Below, in pieces: positions 24,627-31,907 of a stretch of DNA of 64,000 nt (position 1 is its first letter; every line of letters starts with the position of its first letter). A model generated the notes under the pieces. The model had not been told where the DNA came from. It did not search any database and worked only from the letters and a program-made list of their open reading frames with translations. A program made the position numbers and the translations under genes. Source of the stretch: Flavobacteriales bacterium (GTDB lineage Bacteria; Bacteroidota; Bacteroidia; Flavobacteriales_D; Sanyastnellaceae); NCBI GenBank assembly GCA_030729695.1, contig JANQWV010000028.1:1-64000 (forward strand). The letters are read 5' to 3'.

Positions 24627-25052
24627 ATGTCTGAAATCATTTCAACCGATAACGCTCCGAAACCTGTTGGTGCTTATCCACATGCAAGAAGAGTAGGCAA
24701 CCTTTTATTCCTTTCAGGTGTTGGTCCGCGCATTGCGGGTAGCGATGCGAACGACACAGGAGTACCTGGATTGAAGTTAGATAAATTCGGGAATTTTATT
24801 GAGTTTGATTTTGAAGCGCAGTGCAGAAACGTCTTTGATAACGTGCGTGCAATCCTAGATGCGAGCGGTTCGAAGTGGGAGAACTTGGTAGACGTTACAG
24901 TGTTCTTGGTGAACATGAAGCGTGACTTCCAAACCTACAACCGCTTGTATGCTGAATACTTCAAGGACGCTAATCCCTGCAGAACAACTGTAGAGATTAA
25001 CGCCCTTCCATCGCCTATTGCGATTGAGTTGAAGTGTATTGCTACTATTTAA
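24627..25052 (+). CDS. RidA/YjgF family deaminase
   Basis: This 141-residue protein has the RidA fold: PVGAYPHARRVGNLLFLSG near the start, NVRAILDASG, DVTVFLVNM and NPCRTTVEINALPSP, with the conserved Arg that binds the substrate carboxylate. Canonical RidA (about 128 residues) hydrolyses reactive enamine/imine intermediates. The insert after LSGVGPRIAGSDAND resembles 2-aminomuconate deaminase-type members of tryptophan catabolism, and a 3-hydroxyanthranilate dioxygenase gene is present at 55.8 kb. That link is only suggestive. It follows the BNR protein by 8 bases and overlaps the convergent DUF3108 gene by 8 bases. Confidence 0.88.
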   Translation: MSEIISTDNAPKPVGAYPHARRVGNLLFLSGVGPRIAGSDANDTGVPGLKLDKFGNFIEFDFEAQCRNVFDNVRAILDASGSKWENLVDVTVFLVNMKRDFQTYNRLYAEYFKDANPCRTTVEINALPSPIAIELKCIATI

Positions 25053-25866
25053 TTTTCACACCCCAGATATCTACGCCTTGGAATTGCTGCAATTCCATTT
25101 TAATAGATCCGACTTTGATTTTGGCTTGCGCCATAATCGGTAGGTGATGTGCGTCGTCTGTTACCCAAACCGCAAGGTCATTGGGATTTTTGAAAATACG
25201 TCCCTTTTGAACCACGGGTGCGAAGCGCAAACATTTGAATGTTCCAGCGTCTACGCTTACCGTTTCTTTTCCAACATAGCGCATTTTCAAGCGGTAGATT
25301 TCGTCATCGACCAACGTTTCAATAGTTATAATATCACCAGCCTTTGTATTCGTGAAATCCATGGTGCGAGCATAGAACGCCGCACTCATCATGTCTTGAA
25401 CAAAAGCAGGTGCTAGGTATCCTTCGTTCTTTCTGTTTTTGAACGCACGCTTGTGCTGAAAGAAGAAATAGTCTTGCATAATCATGTAGCCACCTTCATC
25501 GCAATTGCGTTTGAATTGATAAGGGAAAATCCCTTGTTTGTCTACATACGATTCGTACTTGTCGCGAACCTTAAAAAACCAATCGAATGATCCTGTGCTG
25601 TGTCCTTCTCCTACAATGTGGTAGGTGTCTCTTCCCGCGAATTTTTTATTTCCTTCTTCAACAGAGATCGAAGCAACTCCTGCATCTACCACTCCGTAGT
25701 GAATGCGGTATGTCGATTTTTCTCCAGACGTGAAGGCGCTATTGTTAATGCTGCGCAAGGCATGCACAGGTAAATTTTCAACTTTAACAGGCGTAGGTTT
25801 AGAACTTTGGCCAAGCATGTTCAGCGCTCCCACTGACAATGCTGTAAACAAGAATAGGTGTTTCAT
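25045..25866 (-). CDS. DUF3108 domain protein, exported
   Basis: This 273-residue protein has a signal peptide (MKHLFLFTALSVGALNMLGQ). DUF3108 features include GEKSTYRIHYGVVDAGVASISVEE, GSFDWFFKVRDKYESYVD, a central VQDMMSAAFYARTMDF, and AVWVTDDAHHLPIMAQAKIKVGSIKMEL at the end. The family is predicted to form an extended beta-sheet surface in the periplasm, related in fold to outer-membrane lipid-handling proteins, and has no proven function. It is monocistronic as far as visible and converges with the RidA gene. Confidence 0.88.
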   Translation of the reverse strand: MKHLFLFTALSVGALNMLGQSSKPTPVKVENLPVHALRSINNSAFTSGEKSTYRIHYGVVDAGVASISVEEGNKKFAGRDTYHIVGEGHSTGSFDWFFKVRDKYESYVDKQGIFPYQFKRNCDEGGYMIMQDYFFFQHKRAFKNRKNEGYLAPAFVQDMMSAAFYARTMDFTNTKAGDIITIETLVDDEIYRLKMRYVGKETVSVDAGTFKCLRFAPVVQKGRIFKNPNDLAVWVTDDAHHLPIMAQAKIKVGSIKMELQQFQGVDIWGVKIK

Positions 25867-25930
25867 AAAGTCGTTTTGTTTTTAGTTAACGGAACTTTCG
25901 TTTCGAAATTTCAAACATTGGACCAAAAGT

Positions 25931-28900
25931 TTATTCCACCACTACACGCTTCACCGTGAATGAATTTTCTGTTCGGAAAATGAACTCGTAAAGTCCAGGT
26001 GCGAAATCAGAAACATCAACAGAATAGCGCATGCTGTTAAATTGGAAGTTCGAAATATTCTTTCCAGAAACATCTTTCACTTGCACAGAAACATTTCCAG
26101 CATGTGCACTCAATTCAATATTCAAATTAGATGAGGTTGGATTCGGATAAAGTGTTAATCCAATTTCATTCAACGTGTAGGTATAAACTGAAGTCTCGTC
26201 TATGTAACCGTCGCAGTCGTTGTCTATGCCATCTACAGTTTCAATTGCAGAAGGGCTTATAGCAGGATTCGAATCGTTGCAATCGTCGTTATTTGTAGCG
26301 GTTCCTGTTGGCACTGTGCATGAATAAAGAACTACTCCTGCGCCATAACCGTCACCGTCTATGTCCATGTAATACGCTTGACCCAATCCTTCGTCAATAG
26401 CACCGTTGCAGTTGTCGTCGATGTCGTTACAAAACTCGGTTGCGTTTGGATTCATGGCACTGTTGTTATCGTCGCAGTCGCCCGCACATGCAGAGTAACC
26501 ATCGCCGTCTGCATCGAAACCTTCGTCTACGATTCCATCGCAGTTGTCGTCGAGGTTGTTGCACAATTCCATTGCACCTGGATACGACAATGCATTACCG
26601 TCGTTACAATCATCTACACAAGAGAAGTAACCATCACCATCTAAATCGGCATTGGTTGTAATGAAGGAACTGTTGTCGTTGCAATCGTTTCCGTTCGTAA
26701 CGTACCCTGAAGGAATTTCACATCCTGTTGCTAATGTTTGTGCATCACCAAATCCATCGCCATCGGCATCTGCATAATATTCAATTTGATTGGAAACCGT
26801 AACGGCCCCAGTCCAAGTAATACTGTCGTTTGCTGCTCCATTAGACACCATAAGAGTCACGTTGTAAACCCCAGGGGTTGTGTACATAACGTATGGATTC
26901 TGAAGTGTAGATGAACTAGGGACACCACCTGGGAATAACCAACTCCATGAGGTTGGATTGTTGTTGGTGTTGTCTACGAAATGAACAGGATAGTTCACAC
27001 AAGAAACTTCGTTAAACGTTGCACTTGCTCCAATGTACTGAACAGGCATACAAGGACCTATTTGAGTAAGTACGTTGTGAATGTATACATTCAAAGCTTC
27101 ATCGAATGCTGCAATACAAACTTCGTCACCGGTGAATGCTTCAACATAAACACGCAGAATAGGAGTTGGTGTGAAGTGAACAGGAATCATACTTCCCAAG
27201 TGTCCAAGTGCACCAATTTTTACTCCACCAACTTCTTTGTAAATAACCGAAGACCATGTGTTCACCGGCACGAGAGAAGTAACGTTGGTAATAGTAGCAC
27301 CTCCAATATCGAATTGAAGCGCATTTATTTCGCCATTTGGATTGGTCAGTGTAATGTCGAAGTACCCAAGTTCAGCATTCACGTTGGTTACACCAAGAAT
27401 TGCGGTTTCAGATCCGTCTACAATTTCTGGATCCCAAGCGCAAGGTTGCATTAAACCTGGAGCAATACCTTCATCTATCTGCGCATGAATGCAAGCCTCA
27501 AGATATGCGGCATCTGCAATGCTTATGTCGCCGTCGCTATTCAAATCGTTACAAATAGAAGCGCTTAAATCAGAATAAACAGCACTGTTTCCGTAAAGAT
27601 CTACATCGACTTGCGTGTAACTTAAATCAGTGTTCAGATCTCCTTTTTTCTGTTCAGCTGGACAGTTGCCAAGACAATCTGGTTGCGCGTTTCCAAACAA
27701 TTGTCCAACACAGTCTACAATTTGCGGACAAGATCCGATTGGAAGTTTAACGAAGTTGATGATGTTATTCATTGCATCACGTTCGAATGAAATACATACT
27801 TGCGCCCAGTTGTTATCGTAACGCAATTCGTAGTTGCCTAACGCATCTGGATCTTGGTCCCAGTTGGTGCGAACAACTAAGTGATAAGTCCCCGCGGGCA
27901 CGTTGGTAATGTCTATCCACTGACAGCTTAGACCTGAGCTATAGATATCGTAGCATCCGGCTGTAATACCCATGTTTCCACATCCGTATTTAGCCACTCC
28001 TGATACACAACCAATGTCTAAAACACAAAATCCATTTTTGAATCCGATTTCGGGCATGAGATTGCCGTTCGAGTCGTACAATAAATATTCTGCGTAACCT
28101 GAATAGTGGTAGTGATTGTGGCAAGGATCGAAAACGAATTGTGGATTAGCAACATTCGGAACTCCAATGAAATAGTCAAGGTTACCAATGTTGTCAATAC
28201 GTGTAGAGAAACGTACAACTTGTCTCGTGCCCAGACCTTGCAAACATCCTTCATTAACTAAGCATCCGTCTGTAGCTGTTAGTGTAGTTTGGTAGAGTGA
28301 AGAGTACAATAAGTTTCCTTCAACCAATAAGTCTGGACCAATGTTGGAACAATTCGGATCGCCATTGTAGTAACATAAAGCAGGTTCTTCGGCCAAAGGG
28401 CTGTAGTTACAAGCGTTCAAATCCATACATCCAACAATAGGCCCCATGTATTCGAATAAGACTTGAAAAGCATCTAGTCCGCAGGCTCCGCCGTCGTCAC
28501 CAACACGAATGTAGTATGTCATTCCTCCTTCGAGATAAGGTGTAATCTCCGCTTCTATTCCACACAAATCATCATTGAATGTGTAAGTTGCCTCATTTGT
28601 GTTGTCGAATAAAGCCATGTTGCAATAGTCGTACAACCAAATCTTTGTATCGCATCCAGCTAATCCACACGTTGAAATTTGATACTGTCCGTTCACCGAA
28701 GGGGTGAAGGAATACCAAGAATTCGGCGAAGGCACAGCGTTCAATCCGAGATTCGCGACAATGGAATTGTCGCAGCTTGTTCCTTGCGGACAGTTCACTT
28801 GTATGGTTGCAAGTGAGCCAAATGCTGCACCGGTCGCAACTGAATTTCCATCTAAATAAATGTTGTAGTTACCAGCACCGTTCGCGCAGCACAATCCATT

Positions 28901-30355
28901 TCCACCTGTATCGTAAATCTCTACGCGGTGACAGTTGTTGCTAATGCAGAAGTTTGCATCGTTCGTTGTTCCTTGTTGAATAACAAGATTTTCTTGATTG
29001 AAAACCTTCCAAGAAGTTTGTTGAGGAAGGTTATCTGTTGTAAGGTCGAGAGTTAAATTGTGTCCAGATGTAACAATAACATTCAAAGTAACACTGTTGC
29101 TATTGCCTTGCGGATCGTAGGTTGTAAGCGTTACAGGAAACATACCAACAGCAGCGAAAGTTGTGGTTGGATCTTCCAATGTTGATGTTGAAGGAACACA
29201 ATCACTAGGGAAAGTCCATTCAAATGAGGTGGCATTTCCTGTTGAAGTATTGTTGAATTGAAAATTCATGCAATTCGTTCCTGAAGGATAATAATTGAAA
29301 TCGGAAGCCAAGGCAGGGAATTCGCAAGTGCCGTCATCAATGGTTGCACAAGAGTTGTAGTTTGTTGCGTTAGCGTTGGTACATCCAGAAACAGTTGTCG
29401 TTGTTATGTTGAAATTGAATTCACCCATGGTGCTGTTGTATCCGCCAACTTGCACATAGTAGGTCTGTCCAATAACGAGATAGTCATCTTCATTGGCGCC
29501 GGCTGTTCCATTTCCAGTAGGACAACCGAATTTCACCATTGAATAATTACCTGCAGCATCATCGTCGTCACAAGCGATAATTGAACCGTTGCACGCGTTG
29601 TAAACAGCAAGTTGCGTATCGGTTACACCTGTTCCTGTTCCAGTGGTTGCGCTGGTTTGAATGGTTACATTTCCACCTTGATAAACGAATGAGTACCAGA
29701 TATCGCGGATGGTTCCGCCACATCCTGGAGTCGGACCAACAGCCACGTTAATGTTATTCGTAATTATGGCTCCACTGTTTGGAACGAAGACTGCTGCTGT
29801 TGCGCATGTTTCGTTGGGCATGAAAATATTACATAGGCCATTATCGACTGTGGCGCATGCGTTGTAATTTCCTGCTGAAGGATCTGTGCATCCGAGTATA
29901 TCCGCTTTAGTTAGTTGAATGCTGAAGTTACCTTGAAGGTTGTTATATCCGCCAACCTGAACGTAATAGGTTGTTCCAACTGTTAAGGCTGGACACGACA
30001 TAACCAATTGAGAGGCGTAGCCCATTCCCGCAGCATCGTCGTTACACAAAAGTTGAGCGCCGTTGCAACTGTTGTACAAGGCCATACGCGTGTCGGAAAG
30101 CGTTCCTAACGTTGTGGTTAAGGTAAATGTTCCTCCGGTGAAAATGAATTTATACCAGATGTCTTTGATTCCAAGACCAGCGCCCACTCCGCATGATGGG
30201 CTTGTGCCTTCTACTACGGTATTTAAATTACTTGTCGCAACGGCAGGTGCATTTGGAATAAGTTCAATAGCATTCGCGCAAATGTCGTTCGCAGGTGCTT
30301 GTGCGAATACTTGGAAAGATGCGAAAAGCGCGAACGCAAGTAAAATCTTTTTCAT
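25931..30355 (-). CDS. T9SS-secreted multidomain protein with lysyl oxidase domain
   Basis: This 1474-residue protein has signal peptide 1-19 (ending QVFAQ). Domains in order: two pre-peptidase-C-like domains separated by GCTDPSAGNYNACAT-type motifs; a PKD domain (about 345-430); a third PPC-like domain (about 525-640); a lysyl oxidase domain (about 674-860); a dockerin-like calcium segment (LNSDGDISIADAAYLEAC); a cohesin-like region (about 975-1100); PKD (about 1115-1190); MopE-like DxDGDGY/CDDNN repeats (about 1195-1380); and a type A sorting domain at the end. The oxidase domain has the copper-binding His-x-His-x-His (746, 748, 750). Lys773 and Tyr805 align with the human LOX residues (320, 355) that form lysine tyrosylquinone. 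CQWIDIT is also identical to LOX. It probably oxidises amines at or beyond the cell surface; the substrate is unknown. Confidence 0.9.
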   Translation of the reverse strand: MKKILLAFALFASFQVFAQAPANDICANAIELIPNAPAVATSNLNTVVEGTSPSCGVGAGLGIKDIWYKFIFTGGTFTLTTTLGTLSDTRMALYNSCNGAQLLCNDDAAGMGYASQLVMSCPALTVGTTYYVQVGGYNNLQGNFSIQLTKADILGCTDPSAGNYNACATVDNGLCNIFMPNETCATAAVFVPNSGAIITNNINVAVGPTPGCGGTIRDIWYSFVYQGGNVTIQTSATTGTGTGVTDTQLAVYNACNGSIIACDDDDAAGNYSMVKFGCPTGNGTAGANEDDYLVIGQTYYVQVGGYNSTMGEFNFNITTTTVSGCTNANATNYNSCATIDDGTCEFPALASDFNYYPSGTNCMNFQFNNTSTGNATSFEWTFPSDCVPSTSTLEDPTTTFAAVGMFPVTLTTYDPQGNSNSVTLNVIVTSGHNLTLDLTTDNLPQQTSWKVFNQENLVIQQGTTNDANFCISNNCHRVEIYDTGGNGLCCANGAGNYNIYLDGNSVATGAAFGSLATIQVNCPQGTSCDNSIVANLGLNAVPSPNSWYSFTPSVNGQYQISTCGLAGCDTKIWLYDYCNMALFDNTNEATYTFNDDLCGIEAEITPYLEGGMTYYIRVGDDGGACGLDAFQVLFEYMGPIVGCMDLNACNYSPLAEEPALCYYNGDPNCSNIGPDLLVEGNLLYSSLYQTTLTATDGCLVNEGCLQGLGTRQVVRFSTRIDNIGNLDYFIGVPNVANPQFVFDPCHNHYHYSGYAEYLLYDSNGNLMPEIGFKNGFCVLDIGCVSGVAKYGCGNMGITAGCYDIYSSGLSCQWIDITNVPAGTYHLVVRTNWDQDPDALGNYELRYDNNWAQVCISFERDAMNNIINFVKLPIGSCPQIVDCVGQLFGNAQPDCLGNCPAEQKKGDLNTDLSYTQVDVDLYGNSAVYSDLSASICNDLNSDGDISIADAAYLEACIHAQIDEGIAPGLMQPCAWDPEIVDGSETAILGVTNVNAELGYFDITLTNPNGEINALQFDIGGATITNVTSLVPVNTWSSVIYKEVGGVKIGALGHLGSMIPVHFTPTPILRVYVEAFTGDEVCIAAFDEALNVYIHNVLTQIGPCMPVQYIGASATFNEVSCVNYPVHFVDNTNNNPTSWSWLFPGGVPSSSTLQNPYVMYTTPGVYNVTLMVSNGAANDSITWTGAVTVSNQIEYYADADGDGFGDAQTLATGCEIPSGYVTNGNDCNDNSSFITTNADLDGDGYFSCVDDCNDGNALSYPGAMELCNNLDDNCDGIVDEGFDADGDGYSACAGDCDDNNSAMNPNATEFCNDIDDNCNGAIDEGLGQAYYMDIDGDGYGAGVVLYSCTVPTGTATNNDDCNDSNPAISPSAIETVDGIDNDCDGYIDETSVYTYTLNEIGLTLYPNPTSSNLNIELSAHAGNVSVQVKDVSGKNISNFQFNSMRYSVDVSDFAPGLYEFIFRTENSFTVKRVVVE

Positions 30356-30412
30356 AGAAAAAAGGCTTAGGTTTAGACAAGGAAGTTACGAAAAAATGCG
30401 GAACGAGAATCG

Positions 30413-30961
30413 TTATTTCCTGAAAAATCCGGTATCCTTGAAATGCCAAGGATCTGTTTTTCTTCCCGGAGCAATATCAAAGTGTCCGAGGATATACTTG
30501 AACTTATAGTGCGTGTCGAGTTGATCAATGAGCTTTCGAAGCGAAGCATATTGCGCTTCGTTCGGACCAACAGTGTACGTGCACATGATTTCAATACCTA
30601 TGGAACAGGAATTTACAGCCGTTGTCCCGTCGGGAAGTTGACTCTTTCCAGCGTGATACGCTACGTTGTTCGGTTCTACTAATTCATAAACTTGGCCGTC
30701 TCTTCCAATGAGGTAATGGGCTGCTACGCCGTATTGCTCAAATTGCTTCAACACACCTTCCACAGAAAATGTATCGGGCTGTTGGGTGTTTGGAAAAGAA
30801 GCGTTGAAGGTCGAGTGAATAATTAAAGCCTTCACTTCACGCGGAGATTCACTTGTCTTGTATCCGAATCCTACGTGCTTTCGAAGAATAAGAAACTGCG
30901 TTAATTGTGCATTAACGGCAAGTGTTAAAAATGAAAAAACAAGAAGTGCGTAAAAACGCAT
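30413..30961 (-). CDS. N-acetylmuramoyl-L-alanine amidase (AmpD/Amidase_2 type), exported
   Basis: This 182-residue protein has signal peptide 1-19 (MRFYALLVFSFLTLAVNAQ). It carries the Amidase_2 fold with zinc ligands readable as His49 (ALIIHSTFNA), His160 and Asp170 (GHFDIAPGRKTDPWHF), plus AAHYLIGRDGQVYELV and SIGIEIM. It cleaves the amide bond between muramic acid and the stem peptide, here in the periplasm because of the signal peptide, unlike cytoplasmic AmpD. I use the ATG at 30961, which overlaps the purS stop by one base (TAATG); a longer frame to 31024 lacks the signal sequence at its start. Confidence 0.92.
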   Translation of the reverse strand: MRFYALLVFSFLTLAVNAQLTQFLILRKHVGFGYKTSESPREVKALIIHSTFNASFPNTQQPDTFSVEGVLKQFEQYGVAAHYLIGRDGQVYELVEPNNVAYHAGKSQLPDGTTAVNSCSIGIEIMCTYTVGPNEAQYASLRKLIDQLDTHYKFKYILGHFDIAPGRKTDPWHFKDTGFFRK

Positions 30962-31215
30962 TAGGCTTCTACAACGGTGAAAGTGTAGTACTCCATGATT
31001 TCGTTGCACAACAATTTCTTGCATGCTTGATCAACGATTTGTTCTGCACCAGCATGGTCGGCAGACTCAACGAATAAACTCATATGTTTTCCAACGCGAA
31101 CGTTAGCAATGGTTCCAATAGATAAACTGTTCAATGACGAGGTCACTGCTTTTCCTTGTGGATCTAATAATGCTTCCAATGGCATTACGTTAATTTCAGC
31201 TTTAAACTTTTTCAT
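30961..31215 (-). CDS. purS: Phosphoribosylformylglycinamidine synthase subunit PurS
   Basis: This 84-residue protein has the PurS pattern: KFKAEINVMPLEALLDPQGKAV at the N-terminus, then NVRVGKHMSLFVE and a C-terminal CKKLLCNEIMEYYTFTV. PurS bridges PurL and the glutaminase PurQ in the fourth step of purine synthesis, so its presence implies the split small-PurL enzyme instead of the fused large one; purL and purQ are not in the window. It is encoded between pssA (14-base overlap) and the amidase (1-base overlap), an unrelated pairing that looks like a compact mixed operon. Confidence 0.92.
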   Translation of the reverse strand: MKKFKAEINVMPLEALLDPQGKAVTSSLNSLSIGTIANVRVGKHMSLFVESADHAGAEQIVDQACKKLLCNEIMEYYTFTVVEA

Positions 31216-31891
31216 GTTGTTTCCCTAATAGGTGTTGAACGGCAGATAAAATGAGGTACAAAAGTAAGGCAATTGGAACCGTCCACAGGACTTTTTTCAG
31301 AATGAAATGTGAACCAACTGCAGATACGATGATGCTCCCAATGAGAATAAACTTCATCGCGTTTTCCTTCCAACTGAAATTTGAAAATTTGAAAGAAAGG
31401 AGCGGTAGCTTAGATGCCATGAGGAATGCGAAAAGTAAGATGAGTCCCACGAGAATCGAGTTGCTCAAAGGTTCTGTTTCCGTCAGTGACAAAACGCTTA
31501 ACCAAAACAATCCGTTCGCTGGCACAGGAAGGCCTTTGAATCCTGTCGACTTCGAAGTGTCTAAATTGAAACGAGCCAATCGAAAGGCTGCTGCTACGGC
31601 TAAAAGAAAAGCCAACGCTGCCCACATTTTTATTTCGGGTTGAAGTAGTTTGTACAACCAAAAAGAAGGGACAACTCCGAAGCTAACGACGTCGGCAAGC
31701 GAATCTAATTGTTTTCCCATTTCAGAAGCTGCACCAATGGCGCGAGCAACGAGTCCGTCCAGTAAATCTGCAAAAGCCGCAATGAGAACGAATAAGAAAG
31801 CGTCTTGCACATTATGAGCCAATAATGCTGCACATCCCATAACTAGATTCAGCATGGTAAGTGTGTTGGGGATGATTGCTTTTCCGAACAT
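31202..31891 (-). CDS. pssA: CDP-diacylglycerol--serine O-phosphatidyltransferase
   Basis: This 229-residue integral membrane enzyme makes phosphatidylserine, the precursor of phosphatidylethanolamine. The CDP-alcohol phosphotransferase motif D-G-x2-A-R-x8-G-x3-D-x3-D is complete: Asp45, Gly46, Ala49, Arg50, Gly59, Asp63 and Asp67. About six hydrophobic helices follow. The ATG at 31891 is chosen over an in-frame start at 31951 because the latter would overlap the upstream DUF5686 gene and because a perfect -7 box lies 4 bases before 31891. Confidence 0.93.
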   Translation of the reverse strand: MFGKAIIPNTLTMLNLVMGCAALLAHNVQDAFLFVLIAAFADLLDGLVARAIGAASEMGKQLDSLADVVSFGVVPSFWLYKLLQPEIKMWAALAFLLAVAAAFRLARFNLDTSKSTGFKGLPVPANGLFWLSVLSLTETEPLSNSILVGLILLFAFLMASKLPLLSFKFSNFSWKENAMKFILIGSIIVSAVGSHFILKKVLWTVPIALLLYLILSAVQHLLGKQHEKV

Positions 31892-31895
31892 GCGG

Positions 31896-31903
31896 CAAAG
31901 ATA
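31896..31903 (-). promoter_or_regulatory. -7 promoter box TATCTTTG for pssA
   Basis: This perfect TAnnTTTG match on the minus strand ends 4 bases before the pssA ATG, in the 16-base gap after the DUF5686 stop. It predicts a leaderless or near-leaderless pssA-purS-amidase transcript and supports the short start of pssA. Confidence 0.5.
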
Positions 31904-31907
31904 GGTT

